Source: Tubulanus polymorphus (lineage: Eukaryota; Nemertea; Palaeonemertea; Tubulaniformes; Tubulanidae). Taken from it: a stretch of DNA of 64,000 nucleotides. Below the pieces are notes generated by a model. The model did no database searches and was not told where the DNA came from. It saw only the letters and a list, made by a program, of their open reading frames with translations. Shown in pieces: positions 1 through 18,154 of this stretch (position 1 is its first letter; every line of letters starts with the position of its first letter). The translations under genes were made by a program, and so were the position numbers. Where the stretch lies: NCBI RefSeq assembly GCF_964204645.1, contig NW_027437457.1, positions 34,127-98,126 on the forward strand, read 5' to 3'.

Positions 1-452
1 CGGGTCATTTTTTGTAAAATATGATAAAATTCATAAACAGTTCATTTCTATAGCGGCCGGGTCTGTTATGGTGAAATTGATCACGATTTAAAAAAAGTAA
101 TGTATAGGGTAGATAGGCGGCCGGCCGGGTCAACATTTAAGCTCAGCAGAGCGGAGAAACAAGGTATCAATTTTTTTTAGCCTAATTAATATTTAAAACA
201 CAGATTTAAAAACGTTAAGTTAATTGAATTAACTGCCACCTTTTCCTTCGATGATATATCATTTGCGAGAAAATAATCAATGTAGAATACAAACATCCGC
301 CATCGCCCCCTCCCGGCAAATTGGTAAACTGTTCTAAACTAAAAATCATTCTCGATTTTAATTTTGGTTAAAAAGAAAAGAAGTGTTCAGTACTCAGGTT
401 CGATTATAGTTTGACCAATCGTTTGTGGATCAAAAAGTGATTAACTTTGCTC
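1..452. other. Unassigned left edge
   Basis: I see no convincing exon or RNA gene here. The stretch is AT-rich with a short repeated GC-rich phrase (GCGGCCGG near 51 and 117). It would hold further 3' exons or the 3' UTR of the minus-strand gene that starts at 1381 if that gene continues past the donor-like site at 498-503. Confidence 0.4.
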
Positions 453-938
453 TTAAGCTTTACTAATACCCGAATGAAGTGATCTATTTGTGAATTGATT
501 TACCTTTAGATTCAGATCTGCAGGATCTAGAGTTTTATATTGGATTTTTAAACTGTTGAAGAATTTAGCGATTAATCTCGCGGCCGCCGCTGTCGTCGTC
601 GAGTCGTACTCTATTTCATTCAATCCTCCTCCTCCTCCTCCTACACCTCCTCCTCCTCCTACACCTCCTCCTCCTACACCTCCTCCTCCTCCTCCTCCTA
701 CACCTCCTCCTGATCCTCCTACACCTCCTCCTACACCTACACCTCCTCCTGATCCTACACCTCCTCCTACACCTCCTACACCTCCTCCTCCTACACCTCC
801 TCCTCCTCCTACACCTCCTCCTCCTCCTCCTACACCTCCTCCTACACCTACACCTCCTCCTGATCCTACACCTCCTCCTACACCTCCTCCTCCTCCTCCT
901 ACACCTACACCTCCTCCTGATCCTACACCTCCTCCTCC

Positions 939-1022
<84 letters not shown>

Positions 1023-1381
1023 CGATACTTTCTTCTTACCCGACACCTATAAACAAGATACAACAAACAAAACTCGATAAAACACTGTCAACAATGTCTG
1101 AATTACACGTGACACTGCGTAGTTACGGTTACCTTAGCGGCTGCAGTGACGTCATCGCGATCGATGTGTTGGAATTTGTTACATTTGCGGAATGATTTTT
1201 CTTGTTTTCTGAGTGATTTGACGGCGTGTTGAGCGAACGCGTCTTTATACAAACACGTCAGATTATACGGGTTTATCTGATTAAACATTTTACTCAATTC
1301 TCGACTGTATTCTGGTTTACTCGTGTTACTGGCCGTCACAGTGTCGAACCTAGGACATCCAGTTCTTTGATACGTTGCCAT
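453..1381 (-). CDS. Unknown protein with poly-Ser and Gly-rich tract (2 exons visible)
   Basis: I do not recognise this gene. Exon 1 is 1381..1133 (83 codons); the ATG sits in a good Kozak context (CGCCATGG) and the exon ends at donor GTAACC. Exon 2 begins at 1046 after a TTTATAG acceptor and joins in phase 0. The N-terminal 83 residues are lysine- and cysteine-containing and not repetitive. Exon 2 then codes a short basic lead (SGKKKV), about 30 serines, about 100 residues of Gly with interspersed Val, and a normal-looking tail (LNEIEYDSTTTAAAARL...). The Ser and Gly tracts are read from a GAT/CCT-type microsatellite. An in-frame stop lies at 453, but a strong donor (AAG|GTAAAT) at 504/503 suggests the exon may end at 504 and the gene run further left. 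Promoter lies in the 1.16 kb gap to the divergent PUR gene. Splicing is inferred, not proven. Confidence 0.5.
625..1020. repeat. Compound trinucleotide microsatellite
   Basis: (CCT)n with ACA and GAT interruptions from about 625 to 938, then nearly pure (GAT)n to about 1020. On the minus strand it reads as the Gly/Val tract and the poly-Ser tract of the gene starting at 1381; the plus-strand Pro and Asp readings are shadows. Confidence 0.9.
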
Positions 1382-2545
1382 GGCGATAGGCCGGTGATTT
1401 TCCCATTGTTGTCCTATTGTTTCATCGCTGGAGATTGGTTACATGGTAACGGAAGCCTTGATCGACGCCACATGTTCAGAAGAAAAGACACCGGTAAGAA
1501 ATTCATGCCCTTGCTTTAATTGCAAAAAGTCATTATCCGGCCATGGGTTCATAAAAGAATATTCTTAAGTGATTTTCTTCATCTAAATTTTTCCTCAAAT
1601 TTAGATAGCACCATCGACAAATAAATACATGTTAAAAGAAAACTTGAGAATAAGATTATGGAAAATGCATACTTTTTTAAGGAATTTCAAATGAACAAGA
1701 TCCTATTCAAGCAATTTAGCAAAATGTTATAAATTCAGAGGCTTTGTTCATTTCACTAAGGTCTAGAATTCACAAATTTGTCGATTTATTGTGGAAATTT
1801 TTTAGAATTTTCAGATGACAGGATTTAAAAAACGCCGACCACCAATGCGCCATCTATCAGAATAGGTAGGTATAATCTGGATCCGATCCGTTCATCGGAA
1901 GTGTTCGGGCATTATCCATGCGATATTTCTCACAATTTTATCATCGAATTGTGCGTATACCTGGTTTAAGTTTTAAATATTTAGGTTTAAGGCCTATGAT
2001 TTATATAAATATGATATTTTGTACAGTTTGAATAAGATTATTGTTATTGTTGAAATGCGGTAATCGTGGACTTACAGATTTCACTAATTGTCGGATTATA
2101 AATCAGATACTTCTCTGCGCTGAATGCAATATTTCTTCTGTTATTTCTACCTTATCGTAACCTTGGTTTCACACCAAAAACGCCGAAAAATCCACGTGCT
2201 TTTTCATTGAGAAAATAAACATTTTTATGTCGTCATCAACATCTGACCAATAAGAGTGGCGTATTGTAGTGACGTCATAAAGTTATTCTGCTCAGTGTCT
2301 GGGATACTGTTTCATGTTGCGTCGATTTTACCGATAATAATCGATTCTACGCCTAAAATAATCCATCCAACATCGTATAAAAATCATCGACTTCATTTTC
2401 AATAAACTTTTCTTAAATTACCCTCGATTTTAGACGAAATAAAGCGTTAAATACGTTGACCTTTACAGCTCATGAATATTCATGAAGTGATTATAATAAT
2501 GTATTGGTAGTGAGAAGGAGGCTCGCGAGCTGGGAGGGTAGCATC
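1382..2545. promoter_or_regulatory. Divergent intergenic region / probable promoters
   Basis: 1.16 kb between the start codons of the minus-strand Ser/Gly-rich gene and the plus-strand PUR gene. No exon-like segment seen. It contains CRE-like TGACGTCA cores (for example near 2270), and the 30 bases before the PUR start are GC-rich. Its promoter role is inferred from the head-to-head arrangement only. Confidence 0.4.
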
Positions 2546-5500
2546 ATGTCGGATAGAGAGAGTGGAGATGAATTGCAGGCTAGCCAGGCCAGAGGTAATA
2601 TTACACCCCTGTTCACCAGCGCACCTTATTCCCCATTGTTTAAACTAACTATGTAGAAATTTTGGTGTCGTTTGGTGGGGTACTTTAGACTGAAAACAGT
2701 AAACTGTTGGAGACTCGGACTCTGAGACAGCTGATTGTAAAAACATGGCCGCCTTGCTGTCATACGCCGTGCTGTACATATAAACACTTCAACTTACTTG
2801 CGTTTTGTTTTTTCCTCAATAAACTCCATATATTGCTGGATTAACGCGTACAAATGAAGAATCTTCTAGCTGTGTTTTCCCCATTGAGATAATTCGATAG
2901 ATTTGGTTTTGTACACCAATACAATTTGGAACAGTCTTTAAAACCAATTCAAAATGGCTGCAGTGGAAATAGGAGGAGGTATAAACTGCCCACACGATTG
3001 TTAAACACTGTTTCATTTGAGCCTGATTTATGTCCGTAAGAGGCTCAAGGCCTGAGGCCCTGCTTGGGGTATTTTATTAGATGATGTGCTGTAGTCTTAT
3101 CACTGTGCACACCTACCTGTCACTTATTGATTGTTTTGAGTGAGAGGCAAGCAAGTTCAGTCTACTGCTGGCTGGCAACATATTCCTGACCGGACTGTAG
3201 GGTAGTTACCACATTGCTCTCAGTCCCATTGTTGTCCAGTACCTGCAGATACAGTAGTCCAGTAACAGTGCAATAGTCCAGTAATTAAACGCAGATGCGG
3301 AAGTGCATCCAGTAAGTGATAGTCCAGTCACAGCGCAATAGTCCGGTACCTGGGCAATAGTCCGGTACCTGGGCAGTAGTCCAGTAACAGCACAGTAGTA
3401 CGGTAACAGCGCAATAGTCCGGTACCTGGGCAGTAGTCCAGTAACAGCACAGTAGTCCGGTACCTGGGCAGTAGTCCAGTAACAGCGCAGTAGTCCGATA
3501 CCTGGGCAGTAGTCCAGTAACAGCACAGTAGTTCGGTACCTGGGCAGTAGTCCAGTAACAGCACAGTAGTCCGGTACCTGGGTAGAAGTCCAGTAACAGT
3601 GCAGTAGTCCAGTAACAGCGCAGTAGTCCAGATCGTAGAATAGTCCAGTAACTGCAGTAGTCCAGTAACAGTGCAGTAGTCCAGTAACAGCGCAATAGTC
3701 CGGTACCTGGGCAGTAGTCCAGTAACAGCGCAGTAGTCCAGATCCCAGAATAGTCCAGTAACTGCCGTAGTCCAGTAACAGTGCAGTAGTCCAGTAACAG
3801 CGCAATAGTCCGGTACCTGGGCAGTAGTCCAGTAACAGCGCAGTAGTCCAGATCCCAGAATAGTCCAGTAACTGCAGTAGTCCAGTAACAGCGCAGTAGT
3901 CCAGATCCCAGAATAGTCCAGTAACTGCAGTAGTCCAGTAACAGCGCAGTAGTCCAGTAACTGCAGTAGTCCAGTAACAAGGTGTGATGAGTAATTGTAT
4001 GATGATGTTATATTTGTAGGTGGTGAACATGCTGAAGGTGATGAAGGACAGTATGATTCAGGTAAGGAATCAATCACATCATCGTCATATCACGTGTCAC
4101 ATCACTTCCTTCATTCAATCACATTTAATGATATTTGGTTCGGTTTTGGATTCTATCCATTATTTATAGATCATTCTGAGGGTAACATTGATAAGAGACC
4201 TGTCTCACCTGATGGTAAGTCCAATCATTTCATTATCTACAGCTCTGGTGAGGGTTATTATGTTAGGGGGGGGGGGGTAGGTTAGAGTTCAACATTATTT
4301 CTCACTGATTTATAATTTAAACCCTAGAATTAGTCACAGTGAATTCATCGGTAGTTTCTGGAGTGAAGCTGTTGGAATCATCGGTAACTCCAGAATGTGC
4401 TGGAGACCTCAAGGTTGGAGTACCTCTCTCTGAGAATGTACAGGTCGGAGCTTCCGGTCTAGAGTCACTGGAGGTTGAAGCAAGTCCTTCCGAATCGCAG
4501 CAGGTTGAAGCACCGGTTCCGGAGTCACATGAAGTTGCAGCAACTCTGGAGTCACTGGAGGTTGGAGCATCTTCTTTGGAGACACAGAAAGTTGAAACAC
4601 CCAATTTGGAGTCACTAGAGGTTGGAGCACGTCCCTCCAAGAATGTACAGGAGGTTGCAGCATCCAGTCTAGAGTCACAGGAGGTTGGAGCACCTGCTCT
4701 GGAGTCTGTGGCAGTTAGAACACCAGATTTGGAGTCACAGAAGGTTGCAGCATCCACTTCAGAGTCACAAGAAGATGGAGTATCTGCCCTTGAGTCACAG
4801 GAGGTTGGAGTACCTCCCTCCAAGGACCTACAGGATGCTGGAGCTGAGTCACTGGTAATCGGAGCACACCCCTGTGGATCTGAGACACTAGATGATATTG
4901 GAGCAATCCCCTCTGATTTACTACAGAAGATGGAGGCGGTCGATGAGACTCGGGCTGTAGTACTCCGAACTGTGACACCACACCATGAGCTCCTGGAGGA
5001 TATTGGAGCATTCCCAACAGAAGCAAACTCAAACAGATTACCTGAAAGTCAAATGGATGAAAAGAGTAAAGATGTGAAATTGATAGAAGTTGGTGAGATA
5101 TAAATCAACCTCCTCCACTTAAACTCCTCTCTATTTAATCAACTATTTTCATAAAAGTTTGATAATAATTTTTTAGGTGATTGTTGTTTATCTCCTGATT
5201 CGGGTAAGAAATGATTGCCGATTATAAGTGGGTGATACCATGTTGACAGGGGAAGGGAGGGGAGGTGTGGTCATTCCACAAGGGAGAAGGAGGGAGGGAG
5301 GGTTGAGGTGTGTACATAGATTATATAATGATCTTAATGGTTTTAATTGTATTAGGAGTTTCAACTGGACTATCGACCCCAGGACCAGGCTGTACCCCTT
5401 CGGGTTCAAGGGATACCCCGGGCTCGAGGGATACCCCGACACCGGGCTCGAGGGATACCCCTGAACCTGTCTATAAGAGTGGTAAGATACAACACTGGTG

Positions 5501-7283
5501 GAGTCTTTCAAAATGCACTTTTTACTTTCTTTTTAATTTTACAGCATTAATTAATTAATCATCGTTCGATGCATGTAATTAACATATATTTGAATTTCAA
5601 AGTTTCAGTTGAAGAGGTTACTGGGTTTAACCAATCGGAATAGTTCATTTTATTTACAATCATGCGGGCATTGACAGGGGAGGGGGTTCAACTATAGTCA
5701 CTCCATCTGGTGGTGTGTGCCGGTACCTCTTTCAATGAAGGATATAGATTTCCTGCAGATATAGATTTCCAACCCCCCGGCGTGCGGGGGGGTAACCCCT
5801 CACTGAAATTGACTCAGTTGTTTATTGATGATGATGATTGGTTCTAATTTCTACAGGTTCCGGTGAACAAGAACTTGCTACGAAAATGTTACAAATTCAA
5901 TCAAAACGGTTTTATTTGGACGTCAAACAAAATAAACGTGGGCGATTTATCAAGATAGCCGAGGTATGTACACCTTCCCCTGATTATCGCTAATTGTTCA
6001 CCTACCCCTGGATAATGATGTATTTATGATTTAAAGGTTGGAGCGAACGGTAGAAAGAGTCGTCTGCTGTTAGCGATGTCAACGGCTGCCGAATTCAGGG
6101 ATCATTTAACTGAGTTTAACGAGCATTACGTCAATTTAGGTAGGTTATTTAATCGGGCATCTAGAAACTACTGTCTCATCTATCTGGGGTATCTTAAAAC
6201 TTCATTCTAAAAGTATCCAGGGTATCTAGAAACTTCTCTGATAAGTATCAAGGGCGTCAAAGAACTTCCTAAAGTATCCAGGGTATCTAGAAACTTCAAT
6301 GTTTAGTGTCTAGGGCATCTAGAAACTTCATTCTTAAGTATCCAGGGCATCTAGAAACTTGTTTCGATATGGGGGATATAGAAACTCTAATGTGTTAAAG
6401 AGTTGTGCTAGTAATAGACCATGTGGTTTGTGTGTTACATATTCTGAAGGGCCACAGAGTACAGAGTCGGAAAAAGATGGAAAACTGAAAAGTGAAATTA
6501 TGAAAAAAGATAATCGTAGATATTACCTTGACCTTAAAGAGAACCAACGCGGACGGTTTCTACGCGTAAGTAACTAATTACACGGTAATTAATTACCGAT
6601 CGATATTCAACCGATTAACGCAGTAATTAATTGATAAATTGCTAGGTGTCTCAGACGTCTCCGCGTACTAACCACAGAATTCAGATAGCTATACCGGCTC
6701 AGGGTCTGATAGAGTTTCGTAACGCTCTCACTGATTTACTCTTCGATTTCGGTACCGATGATCACGGTACGTAACAATCGACGTATATCGTCGTCGTCGC
6801 AATAGTAACCGTACTATGATTAATTAACGGCTGCGTTGTATTGTTGTATTTTACAGAAGGTCAGCCCGATTTACCTGCCTCTCGTTCGATGCGCGTAGAA
6901 AATAAGATCTTTTATTTCGACGTAGGGACGAATAGAAGAGGTGTTTTCATGAGGATATCTGAGGTAAATACCTAGCAACAGTCGCTACTCGTTACGATAA
7001 TTATTATTGATTTATTTATCTAGCGGAATTAGTAGAATATCAGTGGAATGCACGAACATGAAACTCTCTTCATATTCTTTATTTTCTCCTTAGCAACAAT
7101 TGTTGCGTACAGTTTCTATGGTAACTGATTGTATCATTGTTGTTGTTTGCGTTGCAGGTTCGCGCTAATTTTCGCACGGCTATTACCATTCCGGAAAAAT
7201 CTTGGGAAAAATTTCGCGACATCATGACTGACTTTGTTGAATCGAAGCAGGTTCCCGAAAGTTGTGAAAATATTAGTAATTAA
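2546..7283 (+). CDS. PURA: PUR-domain nucleic-acid-binding protein (PURA/PURB family)
   Basis: Single-stranded DNA/RNA-binding protein of the Pur-alpha/beta family, acting in transcription and mRNA transport. Core exons: 2546..2594, 5857..5963, 6037..6139, 6450..6565, 6646..6766, 6857..6963, 7158..7283; all phases agree and give 242 aa. Three PUR repeats are visible: [39 protein letters not shown] and [20 protein letters not shown], each followed by a helical RxxL/FRD-type half. The start ATG (SDRESGDEL) is the first in a GC-rich leader. Vertebrate PURA has a Gly-rich N-terminus; here the equivalent place is an intron that contains five more exon-like segments (4020..5481, separate entry). 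Including all of them would give 577 aa. Symbol reflects family; PURA versus PURB cannot be resolved. A long AT-rich 3' UTR probably follows. Confidence 0.93.
3240..3985. repeat. Minisatellite in PUR intron 1
   Basis: Degenerate tandem array built from CAGTAGTCCAGTAACAG-type and CAATAGTCCGGTACCTGGG-type blocks. It stays open in all three minus-strand frames, producing long meaningless ORFs. It ends about 35 bp before the first candidate cassette exon. Confidence 0.9.
4020..5481 (+). CDS. Five candidate cassette exons of the PUR gene (N-terminal extension)
   Basis: Exon-like segments at 4020..4061, 4170..4214, 4328..5092, 5177..5203 and 5356..5481 each have an AG acceptor and a GT donor (GTAAGG, GTAAGT, GTGAGA, GTAAGA, GTAAGA). 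Each starts and ends in phase 1, exactly the phase of the junction between core exons 1 and 2, and none has an in-frame stop. They would insert 14, 15, 255, 9 and 42 residues. The peptides are acidic and Ser/Pro-rich: [13 protein letters not shown]; a 255-residue segment built on [11 protein letters not shown]-type repeats; and a GSRDTP-repeat segment. Five phase-matched exons are unlikely by chance, so I think they are real, constitutive or alternatively spliced. Only transcript evidence can decide which. Confidence 0.65.
6165..6375. repeat. Short tandem repeat in PUR intron
   Basis: About six imperfect copies of a roughly 30 bp unit (GTATCCAGGGTATCTAGAAAC...) between the 6139 donor and the 6450 exon. 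Confidence 0.8.
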
Positions 7284-8058
7284 TATAAAATAAGTATAAA
7301 ATAATAAATAGAATTAAAAAAAAAATATCTGTGAAGAAAAACGAACGGAAAGAAGAAGAATTAATAGAAATATGTGTAAAAATGATGAATCGGTTTCGGA
7401 CGAAAAGAAATAAAAAAGAAGCAAAGAATGAATTGGATCCAGTCACACTGAAATATTCATTAAATACTAAATAATAACCTAGGACTATTTTATATATCAA
7501 ATAAATAGGGACAATGATTGAAATGTTTTTTCTACTCTGATCAATGAATTGATGATACGTGTGGTGAATGTGAGAGATTTTACTCTAAATTAAAACAACT
7601 CTAAATCTGTGCAGTGATAAAAGAAGGAGAGACGATGTCATATTTGGGTTTAAAATCGAGCAGCCAGCACTGCCGTCGCGGCACACGTCATGCCTGCGCA
7701 CACGATTCAACTCTACACGTGTGCCAGCTATCTGTATTTTATTTCAAGGTAAAATCCGGCCGTCCATATTAGTAGAGCTTTACATGATCTCTGTCTCTCA
7801 CAACTCCATCTATTGTCAAACTACTAAAACACCTCAATAATTATAATAATAATCAATTTTGATTATTTTATTTCGAGTTTCGGGTTCAAAAAACAAAATA
7901 TTATAATTATAATTAACAGTGAATGTGATCAGATGTTTCTTGTTATATCTCTATATTTAAGACACACCGAGGGCGCCACCTAGGTACACATTAGTGTACT
8001 AGCCTGCGTACCAGCCTACGTGTGGTCGGTTTTTTTGGGTTTGAAAACAGAAGTGTTA

Positions 8059-8089
<31 letters not shown>

Positions 8090-9600
8090 AAAAAAATGTC
8101 TTGTTCAAATTATTATTGATAAAGTTTATCTTAGTAACATTTAGATTTAATGATGTTTAATATTCTCCGATGTAGCGTGTATTGTTGAACACCGTTTCTA
8201 TGGTAATGTAATTGTATATTGTTGCCATGGTAACAACAATTAAAGAAACGTTGTCATCGGCGATGATATATTTGCGTTATGAGAGGTTTACGCAGCGAGA
8301 CTGGTTGCCAGCTCGTTGCCGAGAGACTGGTTGCCACGTGATGATGTTTGTTTGTTATAGTAGTTGTTATACCGTGGAGAACTGCCACCAGGGGGCGCCG
8401 TTTGTTAAAATATGAAACTATATAAAATGCATTTTAATAAGAAATAGAATTATTGAAATTATAAGTTGTGGATATCAATGAAAAATGGATGAAATATTTG
8501 GAGGTGTTTAAAACTTTGTGTAATTCACAATGAAAACTAACAGTGAAATGTAACATAGTTTGAATGAGTGTCGATATTCAATTATTATACTATCAATTGA
8601 TTGATTGTTGCGTTGCTCGGGGTGATATCACCACCGCTGTCCGCAGTGTCAACTGAAGCTCCGCCCCCGTTGACGCTAAGCCCCGCCCTCTCTTAGTGCG
8701 ATCAGCTATTTTATACATTCATACAGCAGCGGTAGCGCCCTCTATCTTGGCGGGCGCTAATCTCTTCTCGTGCGTAGAAATATATATATTGTTAATATAC
8801 AGAAAACTTAAAATTGTTATGAAATTTCACAGATTTTATGATGAATTAGTTTTGAGAAATCGGTATGAAATGTAAAGACTGTTAACAAACACTAAAACAG
8901 TCGCTCGTGACATGTTTTCAACAAGTCTCTAAAGAGCTTTATTTATTATTTATTCATAATCGAATTTATTCCATATTTTGTTTGTTTTTGCGTTAATTAT
9001 TATAATTATTATTTACTACTTAAGTTGTTTATTTGTGATGTTGAAAAATTGGTTCGATTTTTCGAAAAAAAGAGAACTTTAATATCTAGAAAAAAAACTT
9101 GTGGCCGAGCAACTGCTCCTCTTATTGTCAGTCAGTAACCATGGTAATCATTATATTACAACAATCGATCGATGTAACTATGGAAACGTGACCATTATTT
9201 GGATTTCGATGTAAAATGAATGAAACCCATCAGCAGCTCCCTCTTCAGTCTGAATAGAGAACTATCGTTTGCATGCATTCCTAATGTTTGTTTTGACGGC
9301 AGATTTTAACGAATTTTATAAATTGTCGATTGTTTATTTCGTGTTTTTGTTGTTATTTTCGTGTGAGGGTGCAGTAAACACCCCCTCCCCTCGTTTGGGG
9401 GGAACACCCCCCTCCCCTCGTTTGGAGGGCCGGGGGAAATACAAGTGGCCAGTATCGCATCATAGTTAATAATAAAAATAGGCTGAATTTGTAAAATAGT
9501 TATAAAACACCGCGATCAGCCGAATTATAAATAAAACAATCGACTTTATAGAAATCTGTCGTCCGCATACAATAAAAAATCCTCCTTTATTTTATAGTGT
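7284..9600 (+). other. Probable long 3' UTR of the PUR gene
   Basis: AT-rich, no exon-like segment. Several AATAAA-type signals lie near 9470-9575, with a (TTA)n tract near 8060. The ORF at 8212-8415 looks random. The extent of the UTR is inferred; polyadenylation could occur earlier. Confidence 0.4.
8385..8398. promoter_or_regulatory. Single CTCF-consensus-like site
   Basis: CCACCAGGGGGCGC matches the published CTCF core CCASYAGRKGGCRS at all 14 positions. It lies in the presumed PUR 3' UTR/intergenic DNA. Binding in this organism is inference. Confidence 0.4.
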
Positions 9601-10139
9601 ATTAAAAGTGTATTGAATGTATGTATCAGAGGTATCCGTACGTGGATACATCTGTATCCTTTAAAACAAACATCGTGATGATACACGTCAGAAGTGTATC
9701 TGATAAATCTAAATTTCACGTATCGCAGTGAACCAGACTTACTGCGACTAACTGGTTTATATTAGTATAGTTACTCATTAGGATATTTAACCCTAAGCCT
9801 TTAGAGTTAACTGGTAACTTATTGAGAGGTACTCATAGGTTAAACCCGGGTACTCCTCACAGCCGGATTGGTAAATAAGGAGTATCTGGATGATTACTAG
9901 TTTTGGTCTTGGATACTCTGCTGGGATTCTCCAGCCGTATTCATCTCACATTCTCTACTTTGTTGTGAAAATTATTAAAATATATCAATCTTATTGTACA
10001 TAAAAATTGTAATTGTTAGTTATTTTTGAGGTATATTTCTTATTCATTTTTGAGGATTTTGAAGTTCGTTTGTACAAAATGGTCAGAATTATGATGGAGA
10101 TCGAGGCCATTACGATGTCTGTAAGACCGTAAGGTGCTG

Positions 10140-11265
10140 CCACTTCTGCGATTTTACGGAACTAGGATTTTGGAACCGGACCGTGGCGCTCGATGGTTAT
10201 GAACCGGACTGGTTAGGGTTACGAACCGGACTGACCACGCTGACCGTCTGGTGCTGGCATCTAGCAGCAGTTTTCGGAACTAGGGTTAGGGTTACGTACC
10301 GGACTGGCTAGGGTTAGGGTTACGAACCGGACTGGCCACGCTGACCGTCTGGTGCTGGCATCTAGCAGCAGTTCTCGGAACTAGGGTTAGGGTTACGAAC
10401 CGGACTGGCCTTCACCAAGAATCTTAGTGTCTGATGTACCACAGACACTAAGATGCGAACGACATTTTCTCGATACTTTTAGATCACTGCAGCTTTAAAC
10501 CACCAGAAATCCAGTTTCACTAAACCGATTGTGAAAAATAAACTATCGTTACAAACCTCATACATTCAGTTTTCTTATTATTATATTCATTTGGAGGTTC
10601 ATTCATCATAGTCCGTGCTTGATGCGATATAAATACAGAAATAGCAAAAATGACACCATTTTTTCACTTTGAAACTAGGCATTGTAACACTGTAGTTCGT
10701 TAGCAACAAGACAACTTGAGCGATGCGTGTCTCATCGCTAAACAGCGCATCATTTTTGTATCTTAAATTTAATCGTACTAAAATCAGATTTATCGTCAAA
10801 ATGTTATAATGAACAAACGTAAGACATCATAAGGTTAGTGTAGATAGTTTATTCATCAAAATCGGTTGTTTATTTGCTGAGATATCGCAGTTTGAACACG
10901 GACAAAAAAGCCGACCAAATTCTGGTCGGCAACTGTACAGCGAATTTGAATGCACGCGTCTGGGTGGTTGGTTACACTAGGATCGTAGAGCGACAGAGAT
11001 CACTGGTGGAGACAACCGCTGCCAGTGCTGGGTGAAGACTGGCCACGCTGACCGTCTGGTGCTGGCATCTAGCAGCAGTACTCCGAACTAGGGTTAGGGT
11101 TACGAACCGGACTGGCTAGGGTTAGGGTTACGAACCGGACTGGCCACGCTGACCGTCTGGTGCTGGCATCTAAGCAGCAGTTCTCGGAACTAGGGTTAGG
11201 GTTACGAACCGGACTGGCTAGGGTTAGGGTTACGAAACCGTCTGGTGCTGCCACCAAATTTGTAA
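10140..11265. repeat. Tandem blocks with telomere-like TTAGGG stretches
   Basis: Two clusters (about 10140-10420 and 11040-11260) of a roughly 70-100 bp unit containing GCTGACCGTCTGGTGCTGGC, a CTAGCAGCAG segment and AACTAGGGTTAGGGTTACG followed by AACCGGACTGG. Between them are two short perfect hairpins, CTTAGTGTCTG...CAGACACTAAG (10421-10452) and GCCGACCAAATTCTGGTCGGC (10911-10931). Confidence 0.85.
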
Positions 11266-11514
11266 AGATGGAACTTGACACGAATGATTGGTATTCAAAG
11301 GTGTTTATTTCTCTTTAAATCAATTATGACACTTGCATAGAATCGATATTCGTTAAATAGAAATGTTTTATAAACTAATGTGTGATATTGTAGTCAGTAA
11401 TCAAGTGTTTGGAGGCATCTAACATGACCTAAACCATCGCCTTATTTCTCTCGACTCACTTGCCAGTGTTGGTTTCTGTTGTAGGATGCAAGTGATAATC
11501 CAGCTGTGATTAAT

Positions 11515-15240
<3,726 letters not shown>

Positions 15241-16000
15241 GACATAGTTTTAATATCTATCATACTGAGTATGTTCTTATTCAATCCTCACTCATATTCA
15301 CTTCTTAGGGACGTGTCTGGTGTGGTGTCTGGTTTGATCGCTAGGGGGCTCTAGGTGCGAGGGTTGGTGTATGATTCTATATCTAGGTGGCGCTTGTAAT
15401 TCACTAGATGCATGTTGTAGCTGTTGTTTTCAAGTTTTGCTCAATTATTTCAGTAATTAGTTTAGTTTTGACTGAACTGCACAATTGAAAACTCAATGTT
15501 AACTCGTAAAGTTATATTTGATTATTTGATTTTTCAGTTTTGGATAAGATGTGAGCCCCTGCTGGGCAGTGATTGGTCTGGGCGTAGTGGTGGACCGAAT
15601 TATGGACTGCGGACCAAGTGGTGGTGGCCGTTATTCATTGTAAAAATCTTAATATATTCAATTATCATTTTGTAAATAAACTGTAGATTTATCCTTAGGT
15701 AGGACTTCATCGTTATTGGTATTTAAGTTATTTGAGGATTTTGAAGTAATTGGCAACTGGCCGGACTTATTTTCAGTCGGACTACTGGTTGGTGCGGTAT
15801 GTTGGTCCGTCTCCTTCCGGACAACTGGTCGGACAATCCTAAGCGGGTTAAAGCTACGAAAAATGAAGTAATTCTACGAATTTATGATCTGAAATATGAT
15901 GTTATTTTCCATGATCGAATTCAAATACAAAAACCCGCAGCGGATCCGTTTAGAAAGGACTGCGTGTACCGGAAGTATGTTAGCCCCACATGCATCAGAT
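15241..16000 (+). other. YIPF3 3' UTR and intergenic DNA
   Basis: AT-rich; an AATAAA signal lies near 15675. The ORFs at 15799-16068 overlap the RPS11 promoter on both strands and look random. Confidence 0.5.
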
Positions 16001-16023
16001 CCTTTCCACTTCCGGAGTAAATC
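16001..16023 (+). promoter_or_regulatory. Probable 5'TOP leader of RPS11
   Basis: The pyrimidine tract CCTTTCCACTTCC lies just upstream of the ATG at 16024. Ribosomal protein mRNAs usually begin with a C followed by pyrimidines (5'TOP), which would give a leader of about 22 nt. The start site is inferred. Confidence 0.5.
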
Positions 16024-18081
<2,058 letters not shown>

Positions 18082-18154
18082 TGTAACAAACGTGAATTTA
18101 AAATAAAACAAATTAAATTCAAATATATCAGAATCAAATTCAATTTCATTCAAT

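Noticed and set aside
3206-4077. Three overlapping minus-strand ORFs of 231-274 codons
   Set aside because: The same repetitive peptide appears in all three frames because the array has no stop on that strand; it lies in the PUR intron.
5604-5644. Sixth PUR cassette exon after TTTCAG at about 5606
   Set aside because: In the required phase it meets TAG after about ten codons and there is no donor before it.
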